Shown: positions 35,588 through 45,329, numbered from the stretch's first letter. The stretch: DNA of 64,000 nucleotides from an uncultured Lachnospiraceae bacterium (GCA_934339365.1 CAKRHW010000002.1:62001-126000), one strand, 5' to 3'. The notes: generated from the letters alone by a model not told the origin. Numbers and translations are program-made.

Positions 35588-37462
35588 ATGGTTTTAGATA
35601 AAATAAAGAAAGCAAATGATATAAAAAAAATAGATCCCTCAGAATATGCCAGACTTGCGGAAGAAATCAGACAATTTCTTATAGAAAAAATTAGTGTTCG
35701 CGGAGGACATTTAGCTTCGAATTTAGGTGTAGTGGAATTAACGATGGCACTGCATCTGGTTTTGGATTTTCCGGCAGATAAATTAGTATGGGATGTAGGA
35801 CATCAGGCCTATACGCATAAAATTCTAAGTGGAAGAAAAGATGAGTTTGATTCTCTTAGAATTTATGGAGGAATGAGCGGATTTCCCAAACGGAGAGAAA
35901 GCAATTGCGATTGTTTTGATACCGGCCATAGTTCAACTTCTATTTCTGCCGGACTTGGAATTGTTAGTGGGAAAATGATTCAAAATGACCCAAGTAAAGT
36001 GATTTCAGTAATTGGAGACGGATCACTGACCGGTGGAATGGCATTAGAAGCGTTAAATAATGTTGCAGCATTAAAGAGAAATTTTATTATCATACTAAAT
36101 GACAATAATATGTCCATCTCAGAAAATGTAGGTGGACTTTCCACATATTTAACAAGTATGCGTGCCGGCGGGAAGTATAACGGGTTAAAAAATGATGTGG
36201 TTTCTACTTTAGAGAAAATTCCCAATGTTGGAGAACGACTGATTCGGAATATAAAAAAAGCAAAGAGCAGTATTAAACAAATGGTCATTCCGGGAATGTA
36301 TTTTGAAGATTTAGGGATTACTTATTTAGGACCGGTAGATGGACATGATATTCAGGCAATGGTTCGGTTATTTCAGGAAGCGAAACAACTGAATCATCCT
36401 TGCATTATTCATGTTATTACAAAAAAAGGAAAAGGATATCCATATGCTGAAAAGTATCCATCTAGATTTCACAGTATCGCTCCTTTTGACCGGGCAACCG
36501 GTAAAGTATTAGAGCAGAAGAAAAAACCAACTTATACAGATGTTGTGGCAACTACCTTATTGAGATTAGGAAAAGAGCATACAGATGTTGTAGCAATTAC
36601 GGCAGCTATGCCGGATGGGACAGGGTTAAAGCCTTTTAGTAAAGAATTTCCGGAGCGTTTTTTTGATGTAGGAATCGCAGAAGAACATGCAGTTACCTTT
36701 GCAGCAGGATTGTCGACCACAGGACTTCGCCCTTATGTAGCAATCTATTCTTCTTTCCTGCAGCGGGCATATGATCAGATTTTACATGATGTCTGTATTC
36801 AGGATTTACCGGTTACTTTTTTAATTGACAGAGCCGGACTTGTTGGCGGGGATGGAGAAACACATCAGGGTATTTTTGATTTATCATTTCTTTCCTGTAT
36901 TCCGAACATGAATATTTTAGCACCGAAGAACAAATATGAATTATATGATGCTATTCAGTTTTCTTATTTATTTGAACATCCTTTGGCAATTCGCTATCCA
37001 AGAGGAGAAGCATATGATGGTTTAAGAGAATTTCGGCAGCCAATAGAGTTAGGGAAAAGTGAAGTATTATTTAAAGAGAAGGATATTGTAATTTTTGCTG
37101 TTGGGAATATGGTAAAAGATGCATTAAAACTTAGAGAAAGACTGAAAGAAAAAGACTATCATGTTTCTTTGGTAAATGTTCGCTTTGTAAAACCAATCGA
37201 TGAGGAATTGATTGAAAAAATGATTGGCAGCCATAAGTTATTAGTAACCATTGAAGAAAATGTAATCAACGGGTCTTATGGAGAAAAAGTAATCCGATTT
37301 GTTTCAAAAAGGAAAACAAATTGCAGAGTACTAAATATTGCAATTCCAAATCTATATGTAGAACATGGAACGATTGATGTTTTGCGAAAAGAAACAGGAA
37401 TGTCATTAGAACAAATGGAAGAAAAAATAGAACGTGCAATGAGAGAAATAGCAGAGGAATAA
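35588..37462 (+). CDS. dxs: 1-deoxy-D-xylulose-5-phosphate synthase
   Basis: Thiamine-diphosphate enzyme (624 residues) that condenses pyruvate and GAP, the first step of MEP isoprenoid synthesis. Motifs include RGGHLASNLGVVELT, WDVGHQAYTHKIL, the ThDP-binding GDGSLTGGMALEALNN and the C-terminal transketolase domain FDVGIAEEHAVTFAAGLS. Gap of 27 bases from ispA. It is followed 3 bases later by tlyA. Confidence 0.97.
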   Translation: MVLDKIKKANDIKKIDPSEYARLAEEIRQFLIEKISVRGGHLASNLGVVELTMALHLVLDFPADKLVWDVGHQAYTHKILSGRKDEFDSLRIYGGMSGFPKRRESNCDCFDTGHSSTSISAGLGIVSGKMIQNDPSKVISVIGDGSLTGGMALEALNNVAALKRNFIIILNDNNMSISENVGGLSTYLTSMRAGGKYNGLKNDVVSTLEKIPNVGERLIRNIKKAKSSIKQMVIPGMYFEDLGITYLGPVDGHDIQAMVRLFQEAKQLNHPCIIHVITKKGKGYPYAEKYPSRFHSIAPFDRATGKVLEQKKKPTYTDVVATTLLRLGKEHTDVVAITAAMPDGTGLKPFSKEFPERFFDVGIAEEHAVTFAAGLSTTGLRPYVAIYSSFLQRAYDQILHDVCIQDLPVTFLIDRAGLVGGDGETHQGIFDLSFLSCIPNMNILAPKNKYELYDAIQFSYLFEHPLAIRYPRGEAYDGLREFRQPIELGKSEVLFKEKDIVIFAVGNMVKDALKLRERLKEKDYHVSLVNVRFVKPIDEELIEKMIGSHKLLVTIEENVINGSYGEKVIRFVSKRKTNCRVLNIAIPNLYVEHGTIDVLRKETGMSLEQMEEKIERAMREIAEE

Positions 37463-37465
37463 AAG

Positions 37466-38275
37466 ATGAAAAAAGAAAGACTTGATGTTATGATGGTGCA
37501 AAGAGGATTAGCAGCATCAAGAGAAAAAGCAAAAGCAATTATTATGAGTGGAGATGTATTTGTTGAAAATCAAAGAGAAGATAAGGCAGGTACAACATTT
37601 CCAGAAAACGTTACAATAGAAGTGAGAGGGAATACCTTACCTTATGTAAGCAGAGGAGGGCTAAAATTAGCAAAAGCCATTTCAAATTTTGGAGTTTGTG
37701 TAGACCATAAAATCTGTATGGATGTAGGTGCTTCAACGGGGGGATTTACAGACTGTATGCTTCAAAATGGAGCAATAAAAGTATATTCTGTAGATGTAGG
37801 ACATGGACAGTTAGACTGGAAATTAAGAAATGATGAGCGTGTAATCTGTATGGAGAAAACAAATATCAGATATGTGACAAGAGAAGATATTGCAGATGAT
37901 ATTGAATTTGCATCAATTGATGTATCTTTTATATCTCTTACAAAAGTTCTTTTGCCGGTTCGTAATTTGTTGACGAAAGATGGACAGATTGTCTGTCTGA
38001 TTAAACCCCAGTTTGAAGCCGGAAGGGAAAAAGTAGGGAAAAAAGGAGTTGTTCGTGATAAATCAGTCCATAAAGAAGTGATTGAGATGGTAATTGCATT
38101 TGCAAAATCAATTCATTTTGAGATTCTGAATCTTGATTTTTCACCAATTAAGGGACCAGAAGGAAATATCGAATATTTGCTCTATCTTCAAAAAAGAGAA
38201 GAAGATTTTTTAGATGAGTCAGAAAATATGGTGTCTATCCAGAAGATTGTAGACCGGGCACATGAAACATTATAA
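37466..38275 (+). CDS. tlyA: TlyA-family rRNA 2'-O-methyltransferase (S4 domain)
   Basis: A 269-residue FtsJ-like methyltransferase with an N-terminal S4 RNA-binding domain (about 5-60, LDVMMVQRGLAASREKAKAI). The SAM motif is MDVGASTGGFTDCML (about 88-102); the catalytic residues are the K-D-K-E type (DVSFISL and IKPQFEAGR). Such proteins methylate rRNA; hemolysin-like activity was reported in mycobacteria and is not implied here. It sits between dxs and nadK, as in many Clostridia. Confidence 0.93.
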   Translation: MKKERLDVMMVQRGLAASREKAKAIIMSGDVFVENQREDKAGTTFPENVTIEVRGNTLPYVSRGGLKLAKAISNFGVCVDHKICMDVGASTGGFTDCMLQNGAIKVYSVDVGHGQLDWKLRNDERVICMEKTNIRYVTREDIADDIEFASIDVSFISLTKVLLPVRNLLTKDGQIVCLIKPQFEAGREKVGKKGVVRDKSVHKEVIEMVIAFAKSIHFEILNLDFSPIKGPEGNIEYLLYLQKREEDFLDESENMVSIQKIVDRAHETL

Positions 38276-38306
38276 TACAGGAAATTAACCTGGGATGGAG
38301 GAACGG

Positions 38307-39164
38307 ATGAAACATTTTTTCGTAGTTGCTAATTATGAAAAAGATAAAGATTTTCTGATAAGTAAAAGAATTCAACAATATTTAGAAAATCGGGGATGTA
38401 TCTGTCAGGTATCTATGAATTCGAATATGGCAAAGCAGAAAGAATATCAATATACATGTCCGGACAAGGTTCCAGACCACACAGAATGTATCATTGTATT
38501 AGGAGGAGATGGAACATTACTTCAGGCAGCAAGAGATTTGGCACAGAAGAGAATTCCTTTTATTGGAGTTAATTATGGAAAACTCGGGTATCTGGCGGAA
38601 ATTGACAAAGAACATATTGAGGAGACTTTAGAAAAACTGATAAATGATGAATACACCATCGAAAGCCGGATGATGCTAGAAGCAAGCATTGTAAGGAACG
38701 GAAAGGAAATTGCTTTTGATGTTGCACTAAATGATATTGTAATCAATCGAAGCGGAATGCTGCAGGTAATGAATTACAGAGTTTTTGTCAATCAAAAACC
38801 ATTAAGTCAGTATACAGCGGATGGAATGATTATATCTACACCAACAGGCTCGACGGCATATAATTTATCAGCAGGAGGTCCTATTGTTGAACCAGGAGCA
38901 TCTCTGATTGTTATGACGCCAATTTGTCCGCACACGTTAAATACCAGGAGTATTATTCTTTCAGATGAAGATGAAATCACAATAGAAATATTACAGGGAA
39001 GAGGATTAGAAGCTGATAAAATGGTAACATTTGATGGAGATAAATTCGTAACATTACAAGTACATGATCAGGTTCATATACGAAAATCCAAGAAAAAAAC
39101 AGATACAATTAAGATTACAAATATGAGTTTTTTAGAAGTATTGCAGTCTAAAATGGGAAACTAA
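38307..39164 (+). CDS. nadK: NAD kinase
   Basis: A 285-residue NAD(+)/ATP kinase that makes NADP. It shows VLGGDGTLLQAAR (GGDGT, about 62), the NE/S-type VNYGKLGYLAEI, TADGMIISTPTGSTAYNLSAGGPIV (about 170-190) and the Asp in SDEDEITIEI. The ATG at 38307 follows the SD GGAGGAA; an in-frame ATG at 38295 is part of that SD. In Bacillus the corresponding place lacks nadK; here, as in Clostridia, it lies between tlyA and argR. Confidence 0.96.
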   Translation: MKHFFVVANYEKDKDFLISKRIQQYLENRGCICQVSMNSNMAKQKEYQYTCPDKVPDHTECIIVLGGDGTLLQAARDLAQKRIPFIGVNYGKLGYLAEIDKEHIEETLEKLINDEYTIESRMMLEASIVRNGKEIAFDVALNDIVINRSGMLQVMNYRVFVNQKPLSQYTADGMIISTPTGSTAYNLSAGGPIVEPGASLIVMTPICPHTLNTRSIILSDEDEITIEILQGRGLEADKMVTFDGDKFVTLQVHDQVHIRKSKKKTDTIKITNMSFLEVLQSKMGN

Positions 39165-39195
39165 TCAAAGAATAGTTCGCAAAGAGAGGGATCAC

Positions 39196-39645
39196 ATGAA
39201 AAGTACGAGGCATAGAAAAATATTAGAACTGATTGGACAACATGAAATAGAAACGCAGGAAGAGTTAGCAAAGTGGCTGAATCAGGCAGGATATAATGTT
39301 ACTCAGGCGACAGTTTCAAGAGATATCAGACAGTTACAATTAACAAAGATTGCGACAAAAAATGGAAGACAAAAATATGCCGTAGTTGAGACAAAAGAAA
39401 CTATGATTGATGACAGACATTATAGAATTTTACACGATTGTATTATATCAATTGATACAGCGATGAATCAGCTTGTGATTAAAACATCAACTGGTATGGC
39501 TATGGCAGTAGGTGCAGCATTAGATGCAATTGAGTTAGAAGAGATGATGGGGTGTATCGCAGGGGATGATACGATTTTATGCATTGCAAAAAACGAAAAA
39601 AATGCTTTGAAATTATTAGAGCGATTAAAAGCAGCAATGCAGTAA
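39196..39645 (+). CDS. argR: Arginine repressor ArgR/AhrC
   Basis: A 149-residue hexameric regulator of arginine metabolism. The N-terminal winged helix (about 1-70) includes RHRKILELI and VTQATVSRDIRQLQL, the recognition segment; the C-terminal domain (80-149) contains the SIDTAMNQLVIKTSTGMA and GCIAGDDTILCIAKN arginine-binding region. It lies between nadK and recN as in other Clostridia. Upstream gap is only 31 bases, so it is within the operon; I saw no ARG box here. Confidence 0.96.
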   Translation: MKSTRHRKILELIGQHEIETQEELAKWLNQAGYNVTQATVSRDIRQLQLTKIATKNGRQKYAVVETKETMIDDRHYRILHDCIISIDTAMNQLVIKTSTGMAMAVGAALDAIELEEMMGCIAGDDTILCIAKNEKNALKLLERLKAAMQ

Positions 39646-39690
39646 AAGATAGAAACAAATGAAAGAATTGAATGAGAAATGGAGGAAAGA

Positions 39691-41361
39691 TTGTTACAGA
39701 ATTTACATGTAAAAAATCTTGCATTGATAAAAGAAGCAGATGTGGATTTTAAAGATGGATTAAATATTTTAACAGGTGAAACAGGAGCAGGAAAATCGAT
39801 TATTATCGGTTCCGTCAGTATTGCATTAGGACAAAAAATCCCAAAAGATATTGTAAGGAAAGATGCAAATTTTGGATTAGTGGAGCTGATATTTTCCATG
39901 GGGGAAAAAGAAAAGCAGATTTTAAAAGAAAATGATTTGAATTATGAAGAAGAAAATTTAATCATTTCCAGAAAAATTACAAATGGAAGAAGTACCATAA
40001 AAATTAATGGGGAGACAGTTACACTTGCGGTTTTAAAAAATGTGAGTAAACATTTAATTGATATTCATGGACAGCATGATCATCAGTCTTTATTATATGA
40101 AACAAAGCATTTAGAAATATTAGATGAATATGCAACAGAGAAACTTGAAAAAATAAAAAATGAAGTAAAACAATTATACAAACAGTACACCCTTTTAAAA
40201 AAAGAATGGAATGAATTTGAAATGGACGAAGAAGAACGTCTTAGACAAGTAGACTTTTTACAATTTGAAATTCAGGAGATAGAAGATGCGAATCTAAAAG
40301 AGGGAGAAGACACAGAAGTAGAAGAATTATTTAAGAAAATGTCTGGAGCAAAAAAGACAGTAGAGGCGTTATCAGAAGCATATGGAATTTTAGAAAATGA
40401 GGATGCAGGAATTAGTGATTTAATTGGCAGGGCAATTCGTGCAGTAAGTTCTGTTTCGGAATCGGATGGAATCAAAGATATTTATGCACAGCTGTTAGAC
40501 ATAGAATCCTTAATCAAGGATGCTGCATTAGAGATGGATCGTTATATTTCAGACTTAGATTTTGATGAGCAGCAGGTTTATGAAACCGAACAAAGACTCG
40601 ATACGATTAATAAGTTAAAAAGTAAATATGGACAGACGATACAGGCAATCATGCAATATAAGCAGGAAAAAGAAGAGAAACTGCAAAAATTAATCGAATA
40701 TGATCAGAGAAAAAAAGAGAGTGAAAAAGAAATAGAGTCTGTAAAAGAAAAACTCTTAGAAAAAAGTGAACAACTGTCTGGTTTAAGGAAAGAAGCAGCA
40801 AAAGAATTAGAAAAAAATATCATTGATTCTTTGAAAGAATTGAATTTTTTAGATGTAAAATTTCAAATTGCTTTTCAAAAAAAGGATCATTTTACAGAAG
40901 ATGGTATGGATGCTGTTTCCTTTCAAATATCGACAAACCCGGGGGAAACGCTAAAACCATTAAGTAAAGTTGCATCAGGCGGAGAATTGTCAAGAATTAT
41001 GCTTGCAATTAAAACAATTTTAGCAAAAGTTGATCAGGTACATACATTGATTTTTGATGAGATTGATACCGGTATTAGCGGAAGGACGGCACAGGCTGTA
41101 GCTGAAAAATTAGGAAGATTGGCAAAACATTGTCAGATTATCTGCATTACCCATTTGCCACAAATAGCAGCAATGGCAGATAAGCATTTTTTGATTGAAA
41201 AAAATACAGACCATAAGGAAACTATAACAAAAATTGAGCCACTTTCAAATAAGCAGAGAGTAGAGGAAATGGCAAGAATTTTAGGTGGGGCACAAATTAC
41301 AGATGCTGTGAGAAAACATGCGAAGGAAATGCTATTATTGGCAGAACAGGTTAAAAGTTGA
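39691..41361 (+). CDS. recN: DNA repair protein RecN
   Basis: A 556-residue SMC-like ATPase for double-strand break repair. Walker A is GETGAGKSIII near 30; a long coiled coil (about 150-370) separates it from the C-terminal ATPase half with the signature VASGGELSRIMLAIK and Walker B TLIFDEIDTGISG. The TTG at 39691 is preferred since it follows GGAGGA; an in-frame ATG at 39679 is part of that SD. A terminator follows at 41392. No LexA box with GAAC-N4-GTTC is present in front of it. Confidence 0.95.
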   Translation: MLQNLHVKNLALIKEADVDFKDGLNILTGETGAGKSIIIGSVSIALGQKIPKDIVRKDANFGLVELIFSMGEKEKQILKENDLNYEEENLIISRKITNGRSTIKINGETVTLAVLKNVSKHLIDIHGQHDHQSLLYETKHLEILDEYATEKLEKIKNEVKQLYKQYTLLKKEWNEFEMDEEERLRQVDFLQFEIQEIEDANLKEGEDTEVEELFKKMSGAKKTVEALSEAYGILENEDAGISDLIGRAIRAVSSVSESDGIKDIYAQLLDIESLIKDAALEMDRYISDLDFDEQQVYETEQRLDTINKLKSKYGQTIQAIMQYKQEKEEKLQKLIEYDQRKKESEKEIESVKEKLLEKSEQLSGLRKEAAKELEKNIIDSLKELNFLDVKFQIAFQKKDHFTEDGMDAVSFQISTNPGETLKPLSKVASGGELSRIMLAIKTILAKVDQVHTLIFDEIDTGISGRTAQAVAEKLGRLAKHCQIICITHLPQIAAMADKHFLIEKNTDHKETITKIEPLSNKQRVEEMARILGGAQITDAVRKHAKEMLLLAEQVKS

Positions 41362-41391
41362 CAGGTTTAAAATTAGGATAAAACATATACT

Positions 41392-41424
41392 AAAGAAGGA
41401 TACAAAATGTATTCTTCTTTTTTT
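41392..41424 (+). terminator. Rho-independent terminator after recN
   Basis: AAGAAGGATACA-AAA-TGTATTCTTCTT with a T run: a stem of 12 bases (one G-U), separating the housekeeping block from spoIVB. Confidence 0.85.
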
Positions 41425-41544
41425 AATACCAGTGGATATGAAAAATTTAAGAATTCATTTTAATACAATTATATGTGTATTGAGTCATGTATCCGGAGAA
41501 GAATAGAACAAAACGTTCTAAAAACTAGAAAGGGGACCTAAACT

Positions 41545-42708
41545 ATGCAAAAATTGTCGAATAGCAAGAAAAAATATAGAAAATTTCTTGTCTGGTTACT
41601 TGTTGTAGATGTTTTGGGTAGTGTTCTTTTTGCTTTTTACTACAAATATCGAAAAATTCCAGATGAAATATGCGCATTTCCAGATGATGAACATACCAGG
41701 GGACAATATCAGATTAATGCAGACTTTTTCGGAGTTGGTTTTAAAACGGTAACGGTTTCTGTTGTAGAACAACAAGAGGTAATACCTTGTGGAAATCCTA
41801 TTGGTCTTTACTTAAGAACAAATGGGATTATGGTAATTGGAACAGGACAGGTTGCATTAAAAGATGGAGGAAAAAGTAATCCTTCGTATCAAATTATAAA
41901 ACCCGGCGATTATATAAAGGAAGTGAATGGCGAAAAAGTAGATAATAAATTAAAATTATCCTATTTAATAGAAAAAAATAAAGACAAAAAAGCGGAATTG
42001 AAACTGAATAGAAATGGAGAAGAAATAAAGGTTTGTGTAAAACCTGTTATGGGAAAAGATGGAAAGTATAAAGCAGGAATATGGGTTAGAGATGACTCTC
42101 AGGGGATTGGAACGTTGACATATTTAACAAAGGATGGTCAATATGGTGCTTTAGGACATGGAATTAGTGATGTAGATACAGAACAATTGTTAAAAAGCGA
42201 GAATGGAGCGTTGTATCGTGCGAATATCTGGGGAATCACGAAGGGAAAAAAGAATCTTCCCGGAGGACTTTGCGGTAATATTATTTATGATAAAGCAAAT
42301 GAGATAGGAACTATCCGATGTAATAATGAGCAGGGAATTTATGGTGAGGCAAATGATAAATTAAAAGAAATGTGTCAGTTTCCGGCTATGAAAGTCGGAT
42401 TAAAAAATGAAGTTGTGACAGGAAAAGCAAAAATCCGATCTATGGTTAGCGGGAAAATAGAAGAATATGAAATTGAGATATTAAAAGCGGATATAGCAAG
42501 TAATGATTTAAATCGTGGAATGGTTATTCAGGTAACGGATCCGAGATTATTAAAACAAACCAATGGGATTGTACAGGGAATGAGTGGAAGTCCAATCATT
42601 CAGAATGGAAAAATTATAGGTGCGGTTACACATGTATTTGTGAAAGATTCGACAAAGGGATATGGCATTTTTATTGAAAATATGCTACGAAATACGAGCA
42701 AAAAATAA
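41545..42708 (+). CDS. spoIVB: SpoIVB serine peptidase (S55 family)
   Basis: A 387-residue forespore-secreted protease that triggers pro-SigK processing across the intermembrane space. It has an N-terminal membrane anchor (about 15-32), a PDZ-like domain (about 110-170, including PGDYIKEVNGE) and the S55 domain with GHGISD, LPGGLCGNII and GMSGSPII, the catalytic Ser being about residue 349. The SD AAAGGGGA is fair. A dyad TAGAAC-AAAAC-GTTCTA lies just upstream. spo0A follows, the standard pairing. Confidence 0.96.
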   Translation: MQKLSNSKKKYRKFLVWLLVVDVLGSVLFAFYYKYRKIPDEICAFPDDEHTRGQYQINADFFGVGFKTVTVSVVEQQEVIPCGNPIGLYLRTNGIMVIGTGQVALKDGGKSNPSYQIIKPGDYIKEVNGEKVDNKLKLSYLIEKNKDKKAELKLNRNGEEIKVCVKPVMGKDGKYKAGIWVRDDSQGIGTLTYLTKDGQYGALGHGISDVDTEQLLKSENGALYRANIWGITKGKKNLPGGLCGNIIYDKANEIGTIRCNNEQGIYGEANDKLKEMCQFPAMKVGLKNEVVTGKAKIRSMVSGKIEEYEIEILKADIASNDLNRGMVIQVTDPRLLKQTNGIVQGMSGSPIIQNGKIIGAVTHVFVKDSTKGYGIFIENMLRNTSKK

Positions 42709-42756
42709 GAATACGGAAAAGAAAAAAGTACCAGAAAAATGAGTATTCATGATGAA

Positions 42757-42810
42757 TGTCGAGACATGCGACGGAATCTGCTTGCATGTAGAAAATAAAA
42801 AACCTATAAT
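42757..42810 (+). promoter_or_regulatory. spo0A promoter: SigA elements and possible 0A box
   Basis: TTGCAT (42782-42787), 17 bases, TATAAT (42805-42810), 30 bases before spo0A, is a good vegetative promoter. TGTCGAG (42757-42763) differs at one base from the 0A-box core TGTCGAA and lies 18 bases upstream of the -35, so feedback by phosphorylated Spo0A is possible. No clear SigH promoter is visible. Confidence 0.5.
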
Positions 42811-42840
42811 GTGATTTACAAAATAAAGGAGGAGAAAAAA

Positions 42841-43638
42841 ATGGGAACAATAAATGTAGCAATTGCAGATGATAATGACAGAATCCTGCAGAATTTAGAG
42901 GAAATTTTAGAATCGGATAAAGATATTAATTTTGTAGGAAAAGCAAAAAATGGAGAAGAAGCATTTGAATTAATCAAAAATGTAAAACCTGATGTCATGT
43001 TAATGGATTTGATTATGCCAAAAATGGATGGGTTATCTGTAATTGATAAGGTAAATAGAGAGATTGATTCTAAAAGCAGACCGACATTTTTTGCCTTGTC
43101 AGCAATTGGAAATGAAAGCATCGTGGAAGATGCTTTCTCTTTAGGTTTTAAATATTATATTATGAAACCATTCAATCAGGAAATGATTTTAAATAAAGTG
43201 AAAAATTATAAAGGTGGAATTCACAGAAAAAATATGGAGGGAAAAAGGGTCAATCCGTATGAGAATCAGTCAGAATATATAGAAAGAAACTTAGAAAATG
43301 ATGTGACAGAAATTATACATGAATTAGGTGTACCGGCACATATTAAGGGATATCATTATTTAAGAGATGCCATTATTTTATCGGTAAATGATGGAGAAGT
43401 TTTGCATTCTATTACAAAAATTCTTTATCCGACCGTAGCAAAGATGCATCAGACAACAGCAAGCAGAGTCGAACGTGCAATCAGACATGCAATAGAAGTT
43501 GCATGGGGAAGAGGGAAAATGGATACTATTGAAGAAATGTTTGGTTATACAATCAATACTTGCAAGGGGAAACCGACAAATTCTGAATTTATTGCTTTGA
43601 TTGCTGATAAAATCAGATTAGAATATAAAAATAAGTAG
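42841..43638 (+). CDS. spo0A: Sporulation transcription factor Spo0A
   Basis: A 265-residue response regulator and master regulator of sporulation entry. The receiver domain (1-125) has the phospho-acceptor Asp in VMLMDLIMPKMDG (about residue 56) and FNQEMI after a YYIMKPF Lys. The C-terminal domain contains the HELGVPAHIKGYHYLRDAI segment and TTASRVERAIRHAIEVAW recognition helix, the 0A-box DNA-binding signature. The ATG at 42841 has AAGGAGGAG; a longer frame from 42811 is rejected. It lies 132 bases after spoIVB. Confidence 0.98.
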   Translation: MGTINVAIADDNDRILQNLEEILESDKDINFVGKAKNGEEAFELIKNVKPDVMLMDLIMPKMDGLSVIDKVNREIDSKSRPTFFALSAIGNESIVEDAFSLGFKYYIMKPFNQEMILNKVKNYKGGIHRKNMEGKRVNPYENQSEYIERNLENDVTEIIHELGVPAHIKGYHYLRDAIILSVNDGEVLHSITKILYPTVAKMHQTTASRVERAIRHAIEVAWGRGKMDTIEEMFGYTINTCKGKPTNSEFIALIADKIRLEYKNK

Positions 43639-43699
43639 AGAAAAAAGTAAAATAATACACAAATAGAACAAAAAAAGAAAACAAAATCATAGATACTAC

Positions 43700-43728
43700 T
43701 TTAAAATATCCTCAATTTAAGGTATAAT
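43700..43728 (+). promoter_or_regulatory. Candidate promoter for glgA
   Basis: TATAAT at 43723-43728 with TTTAAA (43700-43705) 17 bases upstream; 64 bases before glgA. Confidence 0.45.
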
Positions 43729-43792
43729 TTAGATAATCTAGTAGGAGGGGATGCTCCTTAGTAAACGAGAATGACAGAATGGAGGATTAAAT

Positions 43793-45229
43793 ATGAAGAA
43801 AGTATTATTTGTAACATCAGAATGTGTACCATTCATAAAAACAGGAGGACTTGCTGACGTGGCAGGATCCCTGCCGAAGTGTTTTGATAAGGATAAAATA
43901 GACTGTAGAGTCATTCTTCCTAAGTATTTATGCATGGAACAGAAATGGAAAGATCAGTTAGAGTACATAGATCATTTTTACATGGATTTTTATGGTGCAA
44001 GCCGATACGTAGGTATTTTAACCACGCAATTAGATGGAGTTACCTTTTATTTTATTGATAATGAATTTTATTTTTCAGGTTCTAGACCATATGGCGATCC
44101 ACTTTGGGATATTGAGAAGTTTGTATTCTTTTCAAGAGCTGCATTATCTGCACTCCCGGTAATTGGATTCCAGCCGGATATTGTACACTGTCATGACTGG
44201 CAGACAGGAATTGTTCCGGTATATCTGAAGGATAGTTTTCGTGGCGGAGAATTTTTTGCAAATATGAAGTCTGTTATGACAATTCATAATTTAAAATTCC
44301 AGGGGGTATGGGATTATAAAAAGATTCAACAGATTACGGGATTATCAGATTATTATTTTGTACCGGATAAAATAAAAGATTTTGAAAATGGAAATCTGTT
44401 AAAGGCTGGAATTGTGTATGCAGATAAGGTAACTACTGTAAGTGAGACTTATGCACAAGAGATTAAGATGCCATTTTATGGGGAAGGGCTGGATGGACTG
44501 ATGCGTGCAAGAAGTAATGCACTACAGGGAATTCTAAATGGAATTGATTATCAGACATATAACCCGGAGACTGACCCATATATTGAGAAAAAATATAATG
44601 TGGATAATTTTAGAAAGGAAAAAGTAAAAAATAAACGTGCACTGCAGCAGGCGTTAGGGCTTGAAGTAAATGATAAAAAGATGATGATTGGCTTAGTGTC
44701 TCGTCTGACTGACCAGAAGGGACTTGATTTAGTGGAATGCGTTATGGACGAACTGTGCCAGGATAGTATTCAGTTTGTTGTTCTAGGAACAGGCGAAGAA
44801 AGATATGAGAATATGTTTCGTCATTTCGATTGGAAATATGGAAATAGTGTTTCTGCACAGATTTATTATTCAGAGGAGATGTCTCATAAAATCTATGCAG
44901 CATGTGATGCGTTCTTAATGCCATCGTTGTTTGAGCCATGCGGATTAAGCCAGCTCATGGCTTTGCGTTACGGAGCAGTTCCAATTGTACGTGAGACAGG
45001 TGGATTAAAGGATACAGTCTGGCCATATAATGAATATGAAGGTACGGGAACCGGATTTAGTTTTGCAAATTATAATGCACATGAGATGCTTGCAACGATT
45101 CGTTATGCCGAAAAAATCTATTATGACCGGAAAAGAGAATGGAATCGTATTGTAGACCGCGGAATGGAAGCTGATTTTTCATGGCATAATTCAGCTAAAA
45201 AATATGAAGAACTTTATGAGAACCTGTAA
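43793..45229 (+). CDS. glgA: Glycogen synthase (ADP-glucose dependent)
   Basis: A 478-residue GT5 family glycosyltransferase that elongates alpha-1,4-glucan from ADP-glucose. The N-terminal KTGGLADVAGSLP carries the KxGGL substrate motif; HDWQTGIVPVYL follows, and the C-terminal domain holds GLVSRLTDQKGLDL and MPSLFEPCGLSQL motifs. No glgB/C/D/P neighbours are in the window. Glycogen storage is common before sporulation, but the link to spo0A next door is not shown by the sequence. Confidence 0.97.
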   Translation: MKKVLFVTSECVPFIKTGGLADVAGSLPKCFDKDKIDCRVILPKYLCMEQKWKDQLEYIDHFYMDFYGASRYVGILTTQLDGVTFYFIDNEFYFSGSRPYGDPLWDIEKFVFFSRAALSALPVIGFQPDIVHCHDWQTGIVPVYLKDSFRGGEFFANMKSVMTIHNLKFQGVWDYKKIQQITGLSDYYFVPDKIKDFENGNLLKAGIVYADKVTTVSETYAQEIKMPFYGEGLDGLMRARSNALQGILNGIDYQTYNPETDPYIEKKYNVDNFRKEKVKNKRALQQALGLEVNDKKMMIGLVSRLTDQKGLDLVECVMDELCQDSIQFVVLGTGEERYENMFRHFDWKYGNSVSAQIYYSEEMSHKIYAACDAFLMPSLFEPCGLSQLMALRYGAVPIVRETGGLKDTVWPYNEYEGTGTGFSFANYNAHEMLATIRYAEKIYYDRKREWNRIVDRGMEADFSWHNSAKKYEELYENL

Positions 45230-45301
45230 TGCTATATTTAATTTTGACAAGAGAGTAAATTTTAAGAATCTATTAATATTATTAAGATCTTCGTCCTGGT
45301 G

Positions 45302-45329
45302 TTGACAATGACAGATTGCCTGGTATAGA
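45302..45329 (+). promoter_or_regulatory. SigA promoter for the HD-domain gene
   Basis: TTGACA (45302-45307), 16 bases, TATAGA (45324-45329), 85 bases before the start. The -35 is perfect. Confidence 0.6.

Noticed and set aside
41507..41523. LexA (SOS) box before spoIVB
   Set aside because: The spacer between GAAC and GTTC is 5 bases rather than the 4 required for Firmicute LexA boxes.
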